A DNA stretch of 64,000 bases from NCBI RefSeq assembly GCF_001039355.2, contig NW_019774624.1:828553-892552 (forward strand), in the 5' to 3' direction. Both the position numbers and the translations under genes were made by a program. Below the pieces are notes generated by a model. It made no database searches. It was not told the origin of the DNA and saw only the letters and a list, made by a program, of their open reading frames with translations. This document shows positions 10,862-27,500 of this stretch, one piece after another. Each line of letters starts with the position of its first letter. Within the stretch, counting starts at the first letter, position 1. Source of the stretch: Lingula anatina (lineage: Eukaryota > Brachiopoda > Lingulata > Lingulida > Lingulidae).

Positions 10862-13400
10862 CAGAAGTACCTTTAAGTTAGAGTTTTGCCCTTGCTTGTC
10901 AGAGGGAATGATTATCTATGTGTACTATAATACTGGTATGCAAATGCAAAGACTTGGATCCATGTATGTGTATAGAAAGGTTTTTATTTTCAACAGACCT
11001 AGCTATGTGAATTATGTCCAAGAACCTGCCATTCAACTCTTGACCAAATAATATATAGAGTAACATTCCAGGACGATCTTGTCCTATGACAAAGCAACAG
11101 AAACCTCATCAATCAATCATATATTTTTAAAATTAGTTACATTCCAAGTGCTTTTCTAGTTTATAATAATTTTCCACTGCAGTTGGTTTTTTGGGGTTAT
11201 TATTTTTCATCATTTAAAGTGACATTGATGCCAGCATTGTTTACACCATTCAGTAAGAAAATTGGATGCTTTCTCTTTTTGGAAATTTGTGCAAATCATA
11301 ACGAGCATAGAGGAGACAGAAAAGAAATTAAAAATTCTTATTAGCAAAAACCGTGTTTATTATAAGTAATGGTATCGATGCCTTAAATATTTTGTACCTT
11401 TCTCCTAAATCATAAATTAACAATGAGTGAATAATGTTAAGGTCTAATTTAAGTTTTTCATAGTGATATGCATTATACATTTACACAGATGCTATCAAGT
11501 TGAAATTAATTCACAAGTAATCATAAATATTCTTTGTTGAAAATGGCTTTTATGAGTTTTTTCTGGGTGAGGCAAAGCTTCACTATCGCACGTCACGTCC
11601 AATAAACTATGCTATCAAAATAATTTGGATCTCATGTCCTATTTAAGTAGTCATAATTATAGTAACCCACTGCAGGACATTTGGCTTCATGAGTCATTTC
11701 AAAATTTGTCAAAAAGCAATTTGGGATAAAGATATAGCTGAACATCACTCTCAGCTGAACAATTTCAAGAAACATGTCTTTCTCAGCACTCTTTCATTAG
11801 ATTTCCATTCATTTTCTCCCTTGGGCAATATCTTTTACATTTGCAAAGGGGAAACATATTTAGACAAATGATGTTTTTTATCACAACAATCACTTTTATC
11901 ACGCTGTGTGTCGCACGCATGTTCCTGGAATAATCAAGTTCTCAGATTAGCAGTGGGTGCAAAGTCTAGCCATACCGTTCAGAGCCATAATGAAACTACT
12001 AATTTAAGAGTACTTGGAGTGAGTTTTATCTACAGATTATACTGCATGACACCCAAGGGCTCTGAAATGCCTTCTGAGCAACCTAAAGCTGTTGTGTGAC
12101 CAGCATTACATGTATCTTGTAAGCGTTTATAGAAAACAAGAACTAGCACAATTGCTTTCTCTCTCAGCGAAAACCCAGGACTTAACAGTAGATGAATTTA
12201 ATGAGTACAATTAGAAATGAATGTACAAATGCAAGGTAAAATATAATATAACACAAATCAACAAGAATCTATTTCTATACCTTGACTTAAATAACCATCT
12301 TGCATTTACTTCATCTGAAAAAAAGTTCAAAACAAAACAAAATATGCTGCTAATGCATCAAATCACAATAAGGAGAGGAATGACAGCACTATCTGGGCAA
12401 AGTCAAACCAACTTGAACCAATCAGACTGCTAAATAAAATTTTGTTGCCAGCTTTGATGTAATCTACACCTTTTTCTTTGCACATCAAGTGTTACAGTTA
12501 TCAACCATTTTAATTGAAATTTACATTAAATCATTTCCCTTCACAATGAGTGCTTTATTAAGGCCATTGCTTACAGTACAAAATAATGACAAACACAATG
12601 TTTGCTCTATTCTATAACCCATTTTTTTCTTTATTGTGAGTCTTCTTTTTTTCCTTAGACAACAAATGAACAAAAATCATCAAATAATAAACATTTATTA
12701 TTCATTCATTCAATCAATTCAATATGTGTTCACCTGAGATATTTATCCTTGGTTAAAAAGCATAGTAATAAAAGATAGTATGAAGGGTTTGTCATTACTT
12801 TTAAAAAATCCTACCAGAGGTAAAGGCATGCACTATGTACTACCATCTGATTTCATAAGAAAACATCCTTTTTTTAAAAAACAAAAATAGGTGTCACCAA
12901 TAACATATCAAGATACTTTATTCCTCTTTTTTTTCTATATTTTAGCCAAGAATGTATATTTCAGAACATTACATTTCTCATTTTCTTTATTGACATATTA
13001 TACATAAAATGGCCACAGACTGAAGACAGATCAGACTTCATTAATAAACATCATCATCATCATCATCATCATTTTCACTGATCAGTCTTCATTCCTGATT
13101 ACACTAGAACCAATAAAGTTGAGCTGATAGCCAGATATGCTGCTGAACCAGTGACATCCAAGACAAGTGGTACCCTCTACCAGGGTATCAGATATTATAG
13201 GGAAATCTTGAAAAAGAGAATGAAATGACTGTCTATTTATCTAAAGACATTTGTCAATGTCTTGTGAAAAATCAATCTGTTGCCCTGGTAGAGGGTACAC
13301 AAGTGGCACCTTCGCCGTGTGGATCTTTTACATCCATATTTCAGTATCAGCCAGTGGTGGATATGTAGTTGACACTGTGAAAATCGTTTACTGTACAGGG
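10862..13400. other. Intergenic / 3' UTR stretch, no gene seen
   Basis: AT-rich sequence between the coiled-coil gene and BOLA1, which converge here. It probably contains both 3' UTRs. Short ORFs show no domain, codon bias or splice structure. A short (CAT)n run lies at about 13,050-13,073. Confidence 0.5.
13171..13297. repeat. Inverted repeat pair in BOLA1 3' region
   Basis: TACCCTCTACCAGGG (13,171-13,185) and its perfect reverse complement (13,283-13,297) bracket about 97 bases. GGTAGAGGGTA appears again near 59,390, so this is probably a MITE or MITE end rather than a regulatory hairpin. It lies just downstream of the BOLA1 stop codon. Confidence 0.6.
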
Positions 13401-16400
13401 TCAAATCCCGAAACCTCCCAGGCAGGTGGGAGATTTACCTATGTCAACATCCTGATTCTTCCACTGTGATGGAGCTTTTGCCTGTATATAAGCAAATGGA
13501 TACACTGACTTAAATAAGTAGATGTATATAATTGTAAAATTTCTTTATACATTAAATGAGAAGCATGTATTTTCTAGTCCTTTTCATAAATAAATTTTAT
13601 GGCTTTTATGCTGAGGCCTGACCATACAGAGTACATATGTGCTTTTTTCTTTGTTTTTTAGAATACATGGTTAAACCATTTTATTTCCTTCAGTATCAGA
13701 ACACTCACAACTATAGCCAGTGCATGAATGTGTGTGCTGAGTTCTTCTTTGAGGGCATCATTTATCAGCCGGTGTCTCTACAGGATAAAAAAACATAATT
13801 ATGTATCATTGTCAAAGAACTTTTCCATTCTTCCCACAAACACTTTGCTTCATTCATTCAGTAATGTTGACTATAACAATAAGCGTTACCGAGCTCCCAT
13901 AATCATGTATGAAAACCAAGCTTATTGCGCCCTTGTAAGTATAATTGAACTTCAGAGTAGTCTTATATATTGCATTTGTAAACTGTTATCTGACAGAGAT
14001 ATAATTAAGAATTTCTGGTTCCTTGGCTATGTTAGCATGCTTTGTAATAATTAAGAGGCTATAAAATAAATAAATGCTGACCTTGATCATGGGTACATTT
14101 TCAAATTTTTCTGACACTACCAAAATCCTGAAGTGCAGTTCTGATCCTAAAAGACAAAACATCTATTTAAAAAAAAAAAAAAAAAAGAAAGAAAGAAAGA
14201 AAGAAAGAAAGAAAATGGAAATTGCATTCAGTTTTGTTTATCAAAGAAGCGGGTGTGCAACACTTAAAATACATGAACAATTTAAACTAATAAAATTTAT
14301 AAAACACATTCTCATATTAAATAAATAAAAAATAAGGACATCTTTTTCTTTAAATACTGACAAGCACATGGATATTCCACACACTCTTAGTCTTACCTTT
14401 TGGTACCTTGTGCATATAGCTCTCATTTATTATCTCAAAATGGACTGGCTGTAATGAAAAAAGAGGCACTTTGTAACAGAAACAAGATACCATGAATATC
14501 AATGGCTTTAATGGGATTAGTTACACAGTATATTTTACATTCAGCAATTTATCAAATTCTTTTTATGCATACTTTAACTCTCTTGTGGACTTTCAAATCA
14601 GTATTACTCTGTGCAACAATTTTGTGTAACAATAACTAAAATATATATTAACCTCAAAAGCTTCAGCCAACTTCTTCCTGATTAATGACTCCACTGGCTT
14701 TTCCTGAAATAAAGTCAATATTTTAAGTAACAATACATTTGTAATGCAGTGTATGAAATAAGCAGTGGCTCATTGGCCCAAAGCCACACATTTTAAAGAG
14801 GGGGGAAATCTGCATCTTTCTAGCCTTAGGAGTCAGTGCCATTATGCACTTATAAGCAATTGAAGATAACCAGAACTTGAGTCAAATTAAGCATGCAGTT
14901 ATTACTAGTACAAGTTACACTTTGCTTTTTTAAAATCTCTTTTTTTTTTTTTTTTTTGGGGGGGGGGGAATAAGGTGTAAAGATTTCTGTGCAAAATAAA
15001 CTAAGACAAAATATTGAGTTTATCTCCAAAAAAATGCAATATTGAAGCTTTGAAAATTTGAGCTGATTCTTTGGTCTACTGCCTAGGTGACAAGAGAAGA
15101 AATAAAGGCATTTCTAACACTTTAATACATTTTCATTTATTGCTAATTTCAAGAGTAAATTGCTAAGTGCCAGTGGTAACATATTCTTGATATCTTATAA
15201 ACGGATTAGGCATTTACTAACACTGCCCGCATTTCTTTTAGCACTAACACCCATATTAACCACATAATCCACAAATTAGCCAGCACTACCAGAGCAGATG
15301 GATGTTTGTGCTAGGTATCACTTTGTTGGTGCTAAATAATTGTACAGTACGTTGGTTAATTTGTGGGTTTTGTTGGTAATACAGGCATTTGTGCCAAAAG
15401 ATCTGTGGGCAGTGTTAGTTAATGCCTAATTTGTTATAAGGCCTGTCTCACATGTTTTACATAAATACATGTACACCCCCTCCTACACCAAAACACAAAG
15501 ACACACTGTTGATTCCACTTACATGCTCCATTGAGCTCTGTGAGATTCCAGCTGAGCATAATCTTCTAATCACCTGCAGATTGCACACACAAGGCACTCG
15601 CCCTAAGGTAACAAGTTGTTTTAAACCTGCAAAAAAAAAAAAAAAAGAATAAAAAAATAAATAAATAATAAATAAAATAAAATAAAATAAAATAAAATAA
15701 AATAAAATAAAATAAATAATAATAATAATAATAATTGATATGTAGTACTACGTAGAAATTTGAATGGAATGTGGCACAAGCATGACAGTCAGTCGTCACC
15801 TGACAGATAGAGGTAGAAAAAGCACATAGCCTGTATTTAACCATTATAAATAGGGTGATGATACGAGAGCCAAAACTGAAATGCTGCAGATAAGGTAGTA
15901 CTGTCATCATTACAGACTGAGAGTGCATTAATCAGATTCAAGACCCAGAAAGCAAGAAGGCAGTGGTTGGGCAAACAATGTTGGCTCAGTGTTTTGAAGG
16001 CGGTGGTGGGAATTCAAACCAATGAGCCAACGTTGGTCATCCAACCCACCCAATCTTGGGCCAATATCATGCCAATTGCATCCTGCTGTCTAGTGACTGG
16101 CGTGTAAGTCAATTTGAGATTACCATGTACATGATGTGCTGTATACAATACAGAGGCAGTATAAAAAGACGCATATACAGTAACAAAGGCTATACTGACA
16201 GTATATGAAATTCAGCTAAAAATAACAAACCAGAGTGTTTTGTTTTCTTTTTTTAATTAATTTTGGCAATATGGTAGTCTAGCATGGTTATTTAAAACAC
16301 TGCTTTCTGTGGTTTTCATGTTCACATGGGTTCAAGTTGTAAAAACTAAAAATCCCCCCAAAATAGCTTGCAATTTCTCATTGCATTTAGACCACTTGAA

Positions 16401-16695
16401 AAAAAAAAAAAGAAAATAAATAAAATGATCAAAATCAACATTGAAAATCCTGCAATCAGGCATAATCCTGAAAATTTCATACCATGTATTCATGGTGACA
16501 GGAGAGCGTACTAATAGGCTGTAATAGGAATAATAGGAATTGCCAGTGCAATATATATAGGCATAAATAGTAAAATGAAATCAAGGAAAAACAATGGTTT
16601 TCGTCGTTTTATGATCAATTCTGTGTTGCCGTGAATTATTACAAAAAAGTCAATATGCATCTAACCTGCTTTCTGTGGTGTGTGCGTGTTTGTAT

Positions 16696-16731
<36 letters not shown>

Positions 16732-16749
16732 CTATTTACCCAAACTCAT
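13401..16749 (-). CDS. BOLA1: BolA-like protein 1 (mitochondrial iron-sulfur factor)
   Basis: Seven minus-strand exons: 16749-16740, 15626-15523, 14703-14653, 14448-14397, 14146-14082, 13777-13709 and 13481-13401 (TGA). All junctions are GT-AG and all phases agree, giving 143 residues (human BOLA1 has about 137). Residues 1-38 are a basic, Ser-rich presequence starting MSLGLKQLVTLGRV, fitting mitochondrial import. The BolA core follows: EKPVESLIRKKLAEAFE, then FEIINESYMHKVPKGSE, ILVVSEKFENVPMIKRHRL, and HALAIVAKAPSQW. The tail SPTCLGG matches the SPPCLGG tail of human BOLA1. BolA proteins partner with the monothiol glutaredoxin GLRX5 in iron-sulfur delivery. The usual SETHF reads SELHF here. 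The first coding exon is only 10 nt (ATG AGT TTG G), chosen because it alone supplies a Met, a donor and the right phase; it is the least certain exon. Confidence 0.92.
14167..14217. repeat. Poly-A and (GAAA)n tract
   Basis: A long A run leads into about eight GAAA/AAAG units. It lies in the BOLA1 intron between exons 4 and 5, about 20 bases upstream of the exon 5 acceptor on the minus strand, where it supplies the polypyrimidine tract. Confidence 0.9.
15194..15440. mobile_element. Hairpin MITE, about 247 bp, in BOLA1 intron 2
   Basis: The left half (TTATAAACGGATTAGGCATT, then ACTAACACTGCCC) pairs with the right half read in reverse complement (TTATAACAAATTAGGCATTA, then ACTAACACTGCCC). The similarity extends for roughly 90 bases per arm, so the whole element folds back on itself. 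There is no coding capacity. It lies between BOLA1 exons 2 and 3. Confidence 0.7.
15632..15735. repeat. A-rich, (TAAAA)n and (AAT)n microsatellites
   Basis: A poly-A run, then nine or so AATAA/TAAAA units, then about seven AAT units. It starts a few bases beyond the acceptor of BOLA1 exon 2, in intron 1, and on the minus strand acts as its polypyrimidine tract. Confidence 0.9.
15960..16050. repeat. Short inverted repeat, GTTGGCTCA arms
   Basis: GTGGTTGGGCAAACAATGTT with GGCTCA on the left and TGAGCCAACGTTGG with CATCCAACCCAC on the right form imperfect inverted arms around about 30 bases. It looks like a small MITE in BOLA1 intron 1. The assignment is tentative. Confidence 0.4.
16696..16730. 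repeat. (GA)n microsatellite beside a splice donor
   Basis: An almost pure GA run of about 35 bases. On the minus strand it begins about ten bases after the BOLA1 exon 1 donor. Confidence 0.9.
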
Positions 16750-16978
16750 TAAAACAGATGAAGTAGAGACTAGTCACAAATAGTTTTAATCCTAGTGCAC
16801 AACCATGTCAACAATCCATGCTGAATCTGACATATATTGGTGAAAATAGCTATCTCAAGGTCAGCTTAAGGTCAGATATTCATTTTCCATCAAAACATTT
16901 GATTGGCTCTGTTTAATGTACTGGCCAATCACCATATACTTTACAGACTCGGGTGCGGCTTTTTTCCGCAGAGAAAAG
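16750..16978. promoter_or_regulatory. Divergent BOLA1 / DCTN4 promoter with CCAAT boxes
   Basis: Only 229 bases separate the BOLA1 start codon (minus) from that of DCTN4 (plus). The interval has no clear TATA box. It contains ATTGG at 16,902-16,906 and CCAAT at 16,925-16,929, one facing each gene, about 23 bases apart. Paired CCAAT boxes bound by NF-Y are common in bidirectional housekeeping promoters. Transcription start sites are not visible from sequence alone. Confidence 0.6.
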
Positions 16979-22401
<5,423 letters not shown>

Positions 22402-23146
22402 TTGAGCATTCTTGGTTTATTCACAAACAGCTTTGCTTTAAGTTGTCTTTACTGCATTGCATTTGATGCATTTATGAATTAATTTATTTAACTAAATATC
22501 ATGGATATGATTACTGAGGGAATTTCCTGGTTTCAGGGAATTTTACCATGATTCAGCCACATCTCTGAATATTTAAATAGGTGTTATGGTCTCTGTGTCT
22601 TTCCTATCATGTTCCAAAGTTAGTATCTGTTTCTATATGAAAATGTATGTAGAACTTTTATTGGTTGAAAGAAAGACAGTTACAAAACATTTGTGTGTCT
22701 TTATATGAAAATTGTGTTGGGGAGTTTAATGAAAAATATTGCAGGTGATTTTCATAAAAACAACTTATTTGTTGGAAGAACCATGCTACATAAATTGTTG
22801 CAAGTCCTGTTAAGTGTTATGCACAACATTCTTCATTAAAATATAGACTTGTCCTTATTACGTGCTTTTAGGATGGAATATTTGATAATTTTAGTATACA
22901 TATATAAGATGTGTTACCTCAGCATGGTACGGCAATTGTTTCTGGTGGTTTTTATAGAAAGCTCAAGTGGTATTACTATAAAGTGCATATTTCAGTCGTC
23001 ACTGACTTAGTAAAATTTAAATGATTGTGACTTGTCAGTCTTTATAGGACAGCCAGCTTTTCATATAAATGTAATAAAGAAAAACATATTTGTCAAAAAA
23101 TTACCTTTTGTTGTTGTTTGTACAGGGTCTCTTTGGCATTTATACA

Positions 23147-23212
<66 letters not shown>
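23147..23212. repeat. (AT)n microsatellite
   Basis: A TA run of about 65 bases downstream of DCTN4, giving spurious Tyr-Ile ORFs on both strands. Confidence 0.95.
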
Positions 23213-23216
<4 letters not shown>

Positions 23217-23411
23217 TGGTCCATTTTGACATGCTGTTTTGCAGAAAGGTGATATTGATTGATGTGTTTAAAATTCAAAAATTGAAATTTTGGCAATGAT
23301 GCCATCTTGTGTGTGGATTATTTCAACTGTCAATATCATGTATTATCAGATCTCAAGTTCGCGGATATACAAATGTAGAATGCTCTACGCTCATTGTATG
23401 GGCATATTTAA

Positions 23412-23748
23412 AGGGATAATAACTCTTTGTATGAGATCTATATTTCACAATAAAAACATTGTGAACAATTCAAAGAAATATTATATATTCTGTTTTATCA
23501 CAAAAACAGCAGTTATAGCTATTTATTCTGATATCTGAGCTTGTCTTCAGACCACGTGACCTCCATTGATGGCTATACTCTGCTATAATCTCTTAAGAGA
23601 TTTTAACAAAAAAAAAACTTTTTAGAAAAAAGCTAGGGACTAACTTTGAATGTAAAAATTTATTCATTAACCATTGGTAAGTATGGGAAAATTGTTGTTT
23701 ACTCCAGGAAAATTCATTTTTTGGCCAAAACGAAGAGTTATTATCCCT
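23412..23748. mobile_element. 337-bp MITE flanked by TTAA (copy A)
   Basis: Terminal inverted repeats AGGGATAATAACTCTT are perfect over 16 bases and the element is bracketed by TTAA at 23,408-23,411 and 23,749-23,752. A second member of exactly 337 bp lies at 36,987-37,323 and shares the interior, including ATCTCTTAAGAGAT and GACCACGTGACCTCCATTGA. There is no ORF. The TTAA target is that of piggyBac-type transposases, although the AGGGATAA terminus is not their usual CCC start, so the superfamily is inferred. Confidence 0.85.
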
Positions 23749-23895
23749 TTAAATGTTGTTACCAGTCTGATGAAATATAAAAATTTGAAACCACTATTTT
23801 TAATATATTAGAACAGGCTCAAGGTAGAAATAAGAATAAAGAGGCTATTGCGATGTGCAATTAAGCGAGGTGGGAGGTGTGTTGGAAATTAAAGA

Positions 23896-23906
23896 GGGAA
23901 ATTCCC
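23896..23906. promoter_or_regulatory. Palindromic NF-kappaB site GGGAAATTCCC
   Basis: A perfect 11-base kappaB palindrome stands about 690 bases upstream of the TNIP1-like start codon and about 650 bases before the probable 5' UTR acceptor at 24,561. The surrounding 23,870-24,180 is richer in CpG than its neighbourhood, which fits a promoter. Mammalian TNIP1 is an NF-kappaB target and a brake on that pathway, so a feedback site is plausible. Function is inferred. Confidence 0.5.
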
Positions 23907-24588
23907 TTGCCTCGTTTTCGCTAATTTGAAAGAGAAAATGGCTGGTTCATATCCCGATCTGTTCAGTCGTGACGCACGAGGAAATATCGCTGATGTCCTT
24001 TAAACGGGGTCTCCAAGAAACTTAAATGGGGTAGGTGAATATATAAAGATTGATTGCATGTAACGCATAAATAAAGAACTGCATTTAGATCGGACGTTTT
24101 AGATACTGACAATCTTTCAATTTGACCCGACCAAACGACGCACTTTGTTTACGGTTACGAGAGTTGGGGAATTACCGATTACTAACAAATAGTTTTCAGT
24201 GACTAGTATTCTTTTTATGGTGCTCAGTAATGGAAACATGTATATGTAACTTATCACGTTTCAAGGAATTGGCCACAAATTTTCGACGCAAATACAAATA
24301 GACAAATTAGAAAATACACATGTATGTGCCGTGGGGAATCCTGGTTTTTATCTTTACAAATGGCAAATGACAGTATCATAAATAAAGGTACGTTAATGTA
24401 TCCATTTGAATACGTCGGATAATTCAATATTCCGGCATATGGCTGACGGGTCTTTCATATAGATAAAATGTTTCTATAGAAGACACGAAATTTTCAACGG
24501 AAATGAAAATGCTATCTGTTTTATAAGCATATTTGAGATTTGCTTTATCAAAATTTCCAGGAACGTCTAAGGCTACAACAGCGGCATT

Positions 24589-27500
24589 ATGGCATCAAAA
24601 CCCAGAGAAAACATATTAGGCAAAGAAGTGGAGACCGACATGAACAATTATGAAAAGTTGAAAAACAGATACGACAAACAAGTTGCAGAAAATCAGGTTT
24701 TGAGAGCAAAACTGAAAGGTTATGAGACTCTAGGTATGGATATTTTCTCTTGTCACTTTTATTACATTTCTGTTTATTTATTTTATATCAAGTATTGTCA
24801 ACAACTTATTGTATTCAATAATGCCTGTACACAAAGAGAAATGTGGCATGGTCATTTAATACTCATGTGTACAGTTGAATATACGGTATAATAGTGAAAT
24901 GTATTTTGCTTGAACATTTTAACATCTGTTTTATGTGTCTCATAATTATGAGAAGCGGACATTGTTTTAGATTAAGTCTAAATTTTTGTACTTTTCCCTG
25001 TAATTGAAATATTTACACAATAAATTGTAATACTTTTGTCCATTTAAAAATAAAACTTAATCAGGTCAGCTGCATCAAGATGCCAAGAATGAATTAAAAG
25101 CGTACAAAAAGAAGTATGGACCTATCACAGAAGTTGATAAAGCTTATCAGAAGGTACTAGTAATGTTCTAGATGAAATAAAATGCACATACTCACTCTGT
25201 TCTCTAAAGTTAAGTTAAATCAAAATGTACATAAACATGTATGTATTTTTTCTATCAAAATAATGTTTTTTATTATGATTGATATTAAATTTATCCACAT
25301 AAATATAATGATATTTAAACTCTTGCACCGTAGTTTTTAAATAATGGGATCTATAGGTAGCATACAGTACTGTAGATGCTTTAATGGCATAAGGTGGGTA
25401 AGAATATGTATGACAGGACAAAAAAAAAATTGATCTGGAAAGAGCATTTGGATACAATGTTTTGAGTGAGCAAATGAATTAAAATGTACCTAGGATATGG
25501 AGCGAAAATATCAAATTTTTTATCTAAATATTTTTATTTCAGTAGTTTGTAACTGCATTTCAAGATTTACTTATTCAACAGTGATTGTCACACATCAGTA
25601 AGGTGATGATAAATGTTAATAAATGTTTTATAGGCTAGATCCCAGAGTTCATCAGCAGATGCACAGTGTGGCAGTGATCCTTCAGGTTCAGGCCACAGTG
25701 GTTATACAGTACAACAGGAGAAAGAGCCAGCAGGTACAGCCACTGCCTCCTCCTCAGCAAGTGGTTCTGTCATTTCCCAGCCATCTGGTACCAGTCAGCC
25801 TAACGGCCATCCAGCCAAACTGAAGCCTAGAAGTCAGCTTAAGAAACTCTCTGAAGAAGTTGAAGAGGACTCTGACTCTCTCACAGAAGCTGAACTAGAA
25901 AATGAAAAAAAGAAAAGTTCGGGTGACCATTCTGCAGAACATCTTGGATTTATCCTTCCCTCCATGTCCAGTGGTCAGAGTATCTCCAGTGGTGACCTAC
26001 ACACACCTAGCCAGCCTGGCAGTAGTGGACAGTCAAGTGACCAGCTAGCAGCTCAAGGCGGGGCTGAAATTCAAGGAAATGACCAAATGCCAGGGTCATT
26101 TGATCGATTGCAGCTGGCACAGGTATGGTTTGCAACAAACCCTTGCACACAAAAAAGTGTCTGTATGATTATGATAATCATAGCCCATCTATGTTTATGT
26201 CTTTGTCATGCCAATCTATCCACTTTAATATGCTTTCCAGTGCTGCTGTGAACAGTTAAGGAGATATTGTATCTCCTTGATGAACACCCTTTTTGATCTT
26301 GATTTCCTTTGACAGTGTGTGTAGTTTCACTGTCACAGAGCTATCAGTATATATATCTTTGAGAATTTCAATGTATCCATCCTCAATCCCTTGGTTTTTT
26401 AGTGATTCTAATGTAAACTGTGCCTCAACCACCTCAGGTTTGCAGATGATATCATAGTGGTAGCAGATGATCAAAACAATCTTCAGACAACACTACAGGC
26501 CCTAGCAGATGAAAGCCTCAGATGTGGGTTAAAAATGAACACAAGTATGACAAAAATAATGTTCGGGCCACTAACAATCCCTTGTACAATAAAGGTCAAC
26601 AACAAGGAGATAGAAGCAGTAGAAGAGTATGTATATCTTAGGCAAAGATTCAGCCTTGGCAACAGAACACTTGAGAAAGAAGTCCAAAGAAAAATACATG
26701 CAAGATGGGTAGCATTTACAAAGTAAAAGACATGTTCAAGAGCAACCTCCTTACCTGCCTGAAAAGGAAAGTGTTCAGTGCATGTGTATTGCCAGCTGTC
26801 ATCTATGGTTCAGAGACATGCACAATGAATGCATCCATGGAACAGAAGCTACAAGTAACACAGAGAAAGATGGAAAGAAGTATGTTAAACATCAGAATAA
26901 GAGATGGGATGACCATTAAATAGATAAGAGAACTGACCAAAGTGAGGGATGTGCTACTTACAATGAAAGAAATGAAATAGAGATGACAGATGGACAATAA
27001 AGCTGACAGAATGGACACCAAGATATGGACATAGGAAACAAGAGAAGCCTCGTAAGAGATGGAGGGACAAATTCGATGATTACTGGAAAAAAAAAAACTG
27101 GAAGTGTGAAGCCCAAGACAGAATACACTGGAAGAAGCATGCTGAGGTCTTTGTCCAACAGTGGAACACTTTATGCTGTGAATGATAATGATAATGATGA
27201 AAACTTCTTTCAATAGATATTGAAAATTGTCAATACTCATTTATTACTTAATGTTATTTGTTGTCTCTTTTCTTTTGTTTGCAGCAAAAGTTTATCCAAA
27301 TTGTAACTTTGATTGACTTGCATATATGTATCTGATACTTTGTTATGTTATTAATCTTTATAGTGAAAATCATTTTATATTTCAGTCTCTGCACAAGTCT
27401 GGAAGGACATTTTCCTTACCAGAAAGCATTGAGGTATCAATGCATGTGCCTCAAGTTGCCACAGTTCTCCACAAATTTACTGGAAATGGAGATGAAACAA

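Larger units (their letters stand above)
22402..23895. other. DCTN4 3' flank, no further gene
   Basis: AT-rich sequence that should include the DCTN4 3' UTR. It holds an (AT)n run at 23,147-23,212 and the TTAA-flanked MITE at 23,412-23,748. No other exon could be supported. Confidence 0.5.

Noticed and set aside
26803-27240. Minus-strand ORFs of 145 and 66 residues, and the matching ones at 41,433-41,789
   Set aside because: Antisense to the LINE fragment on the plus strand.
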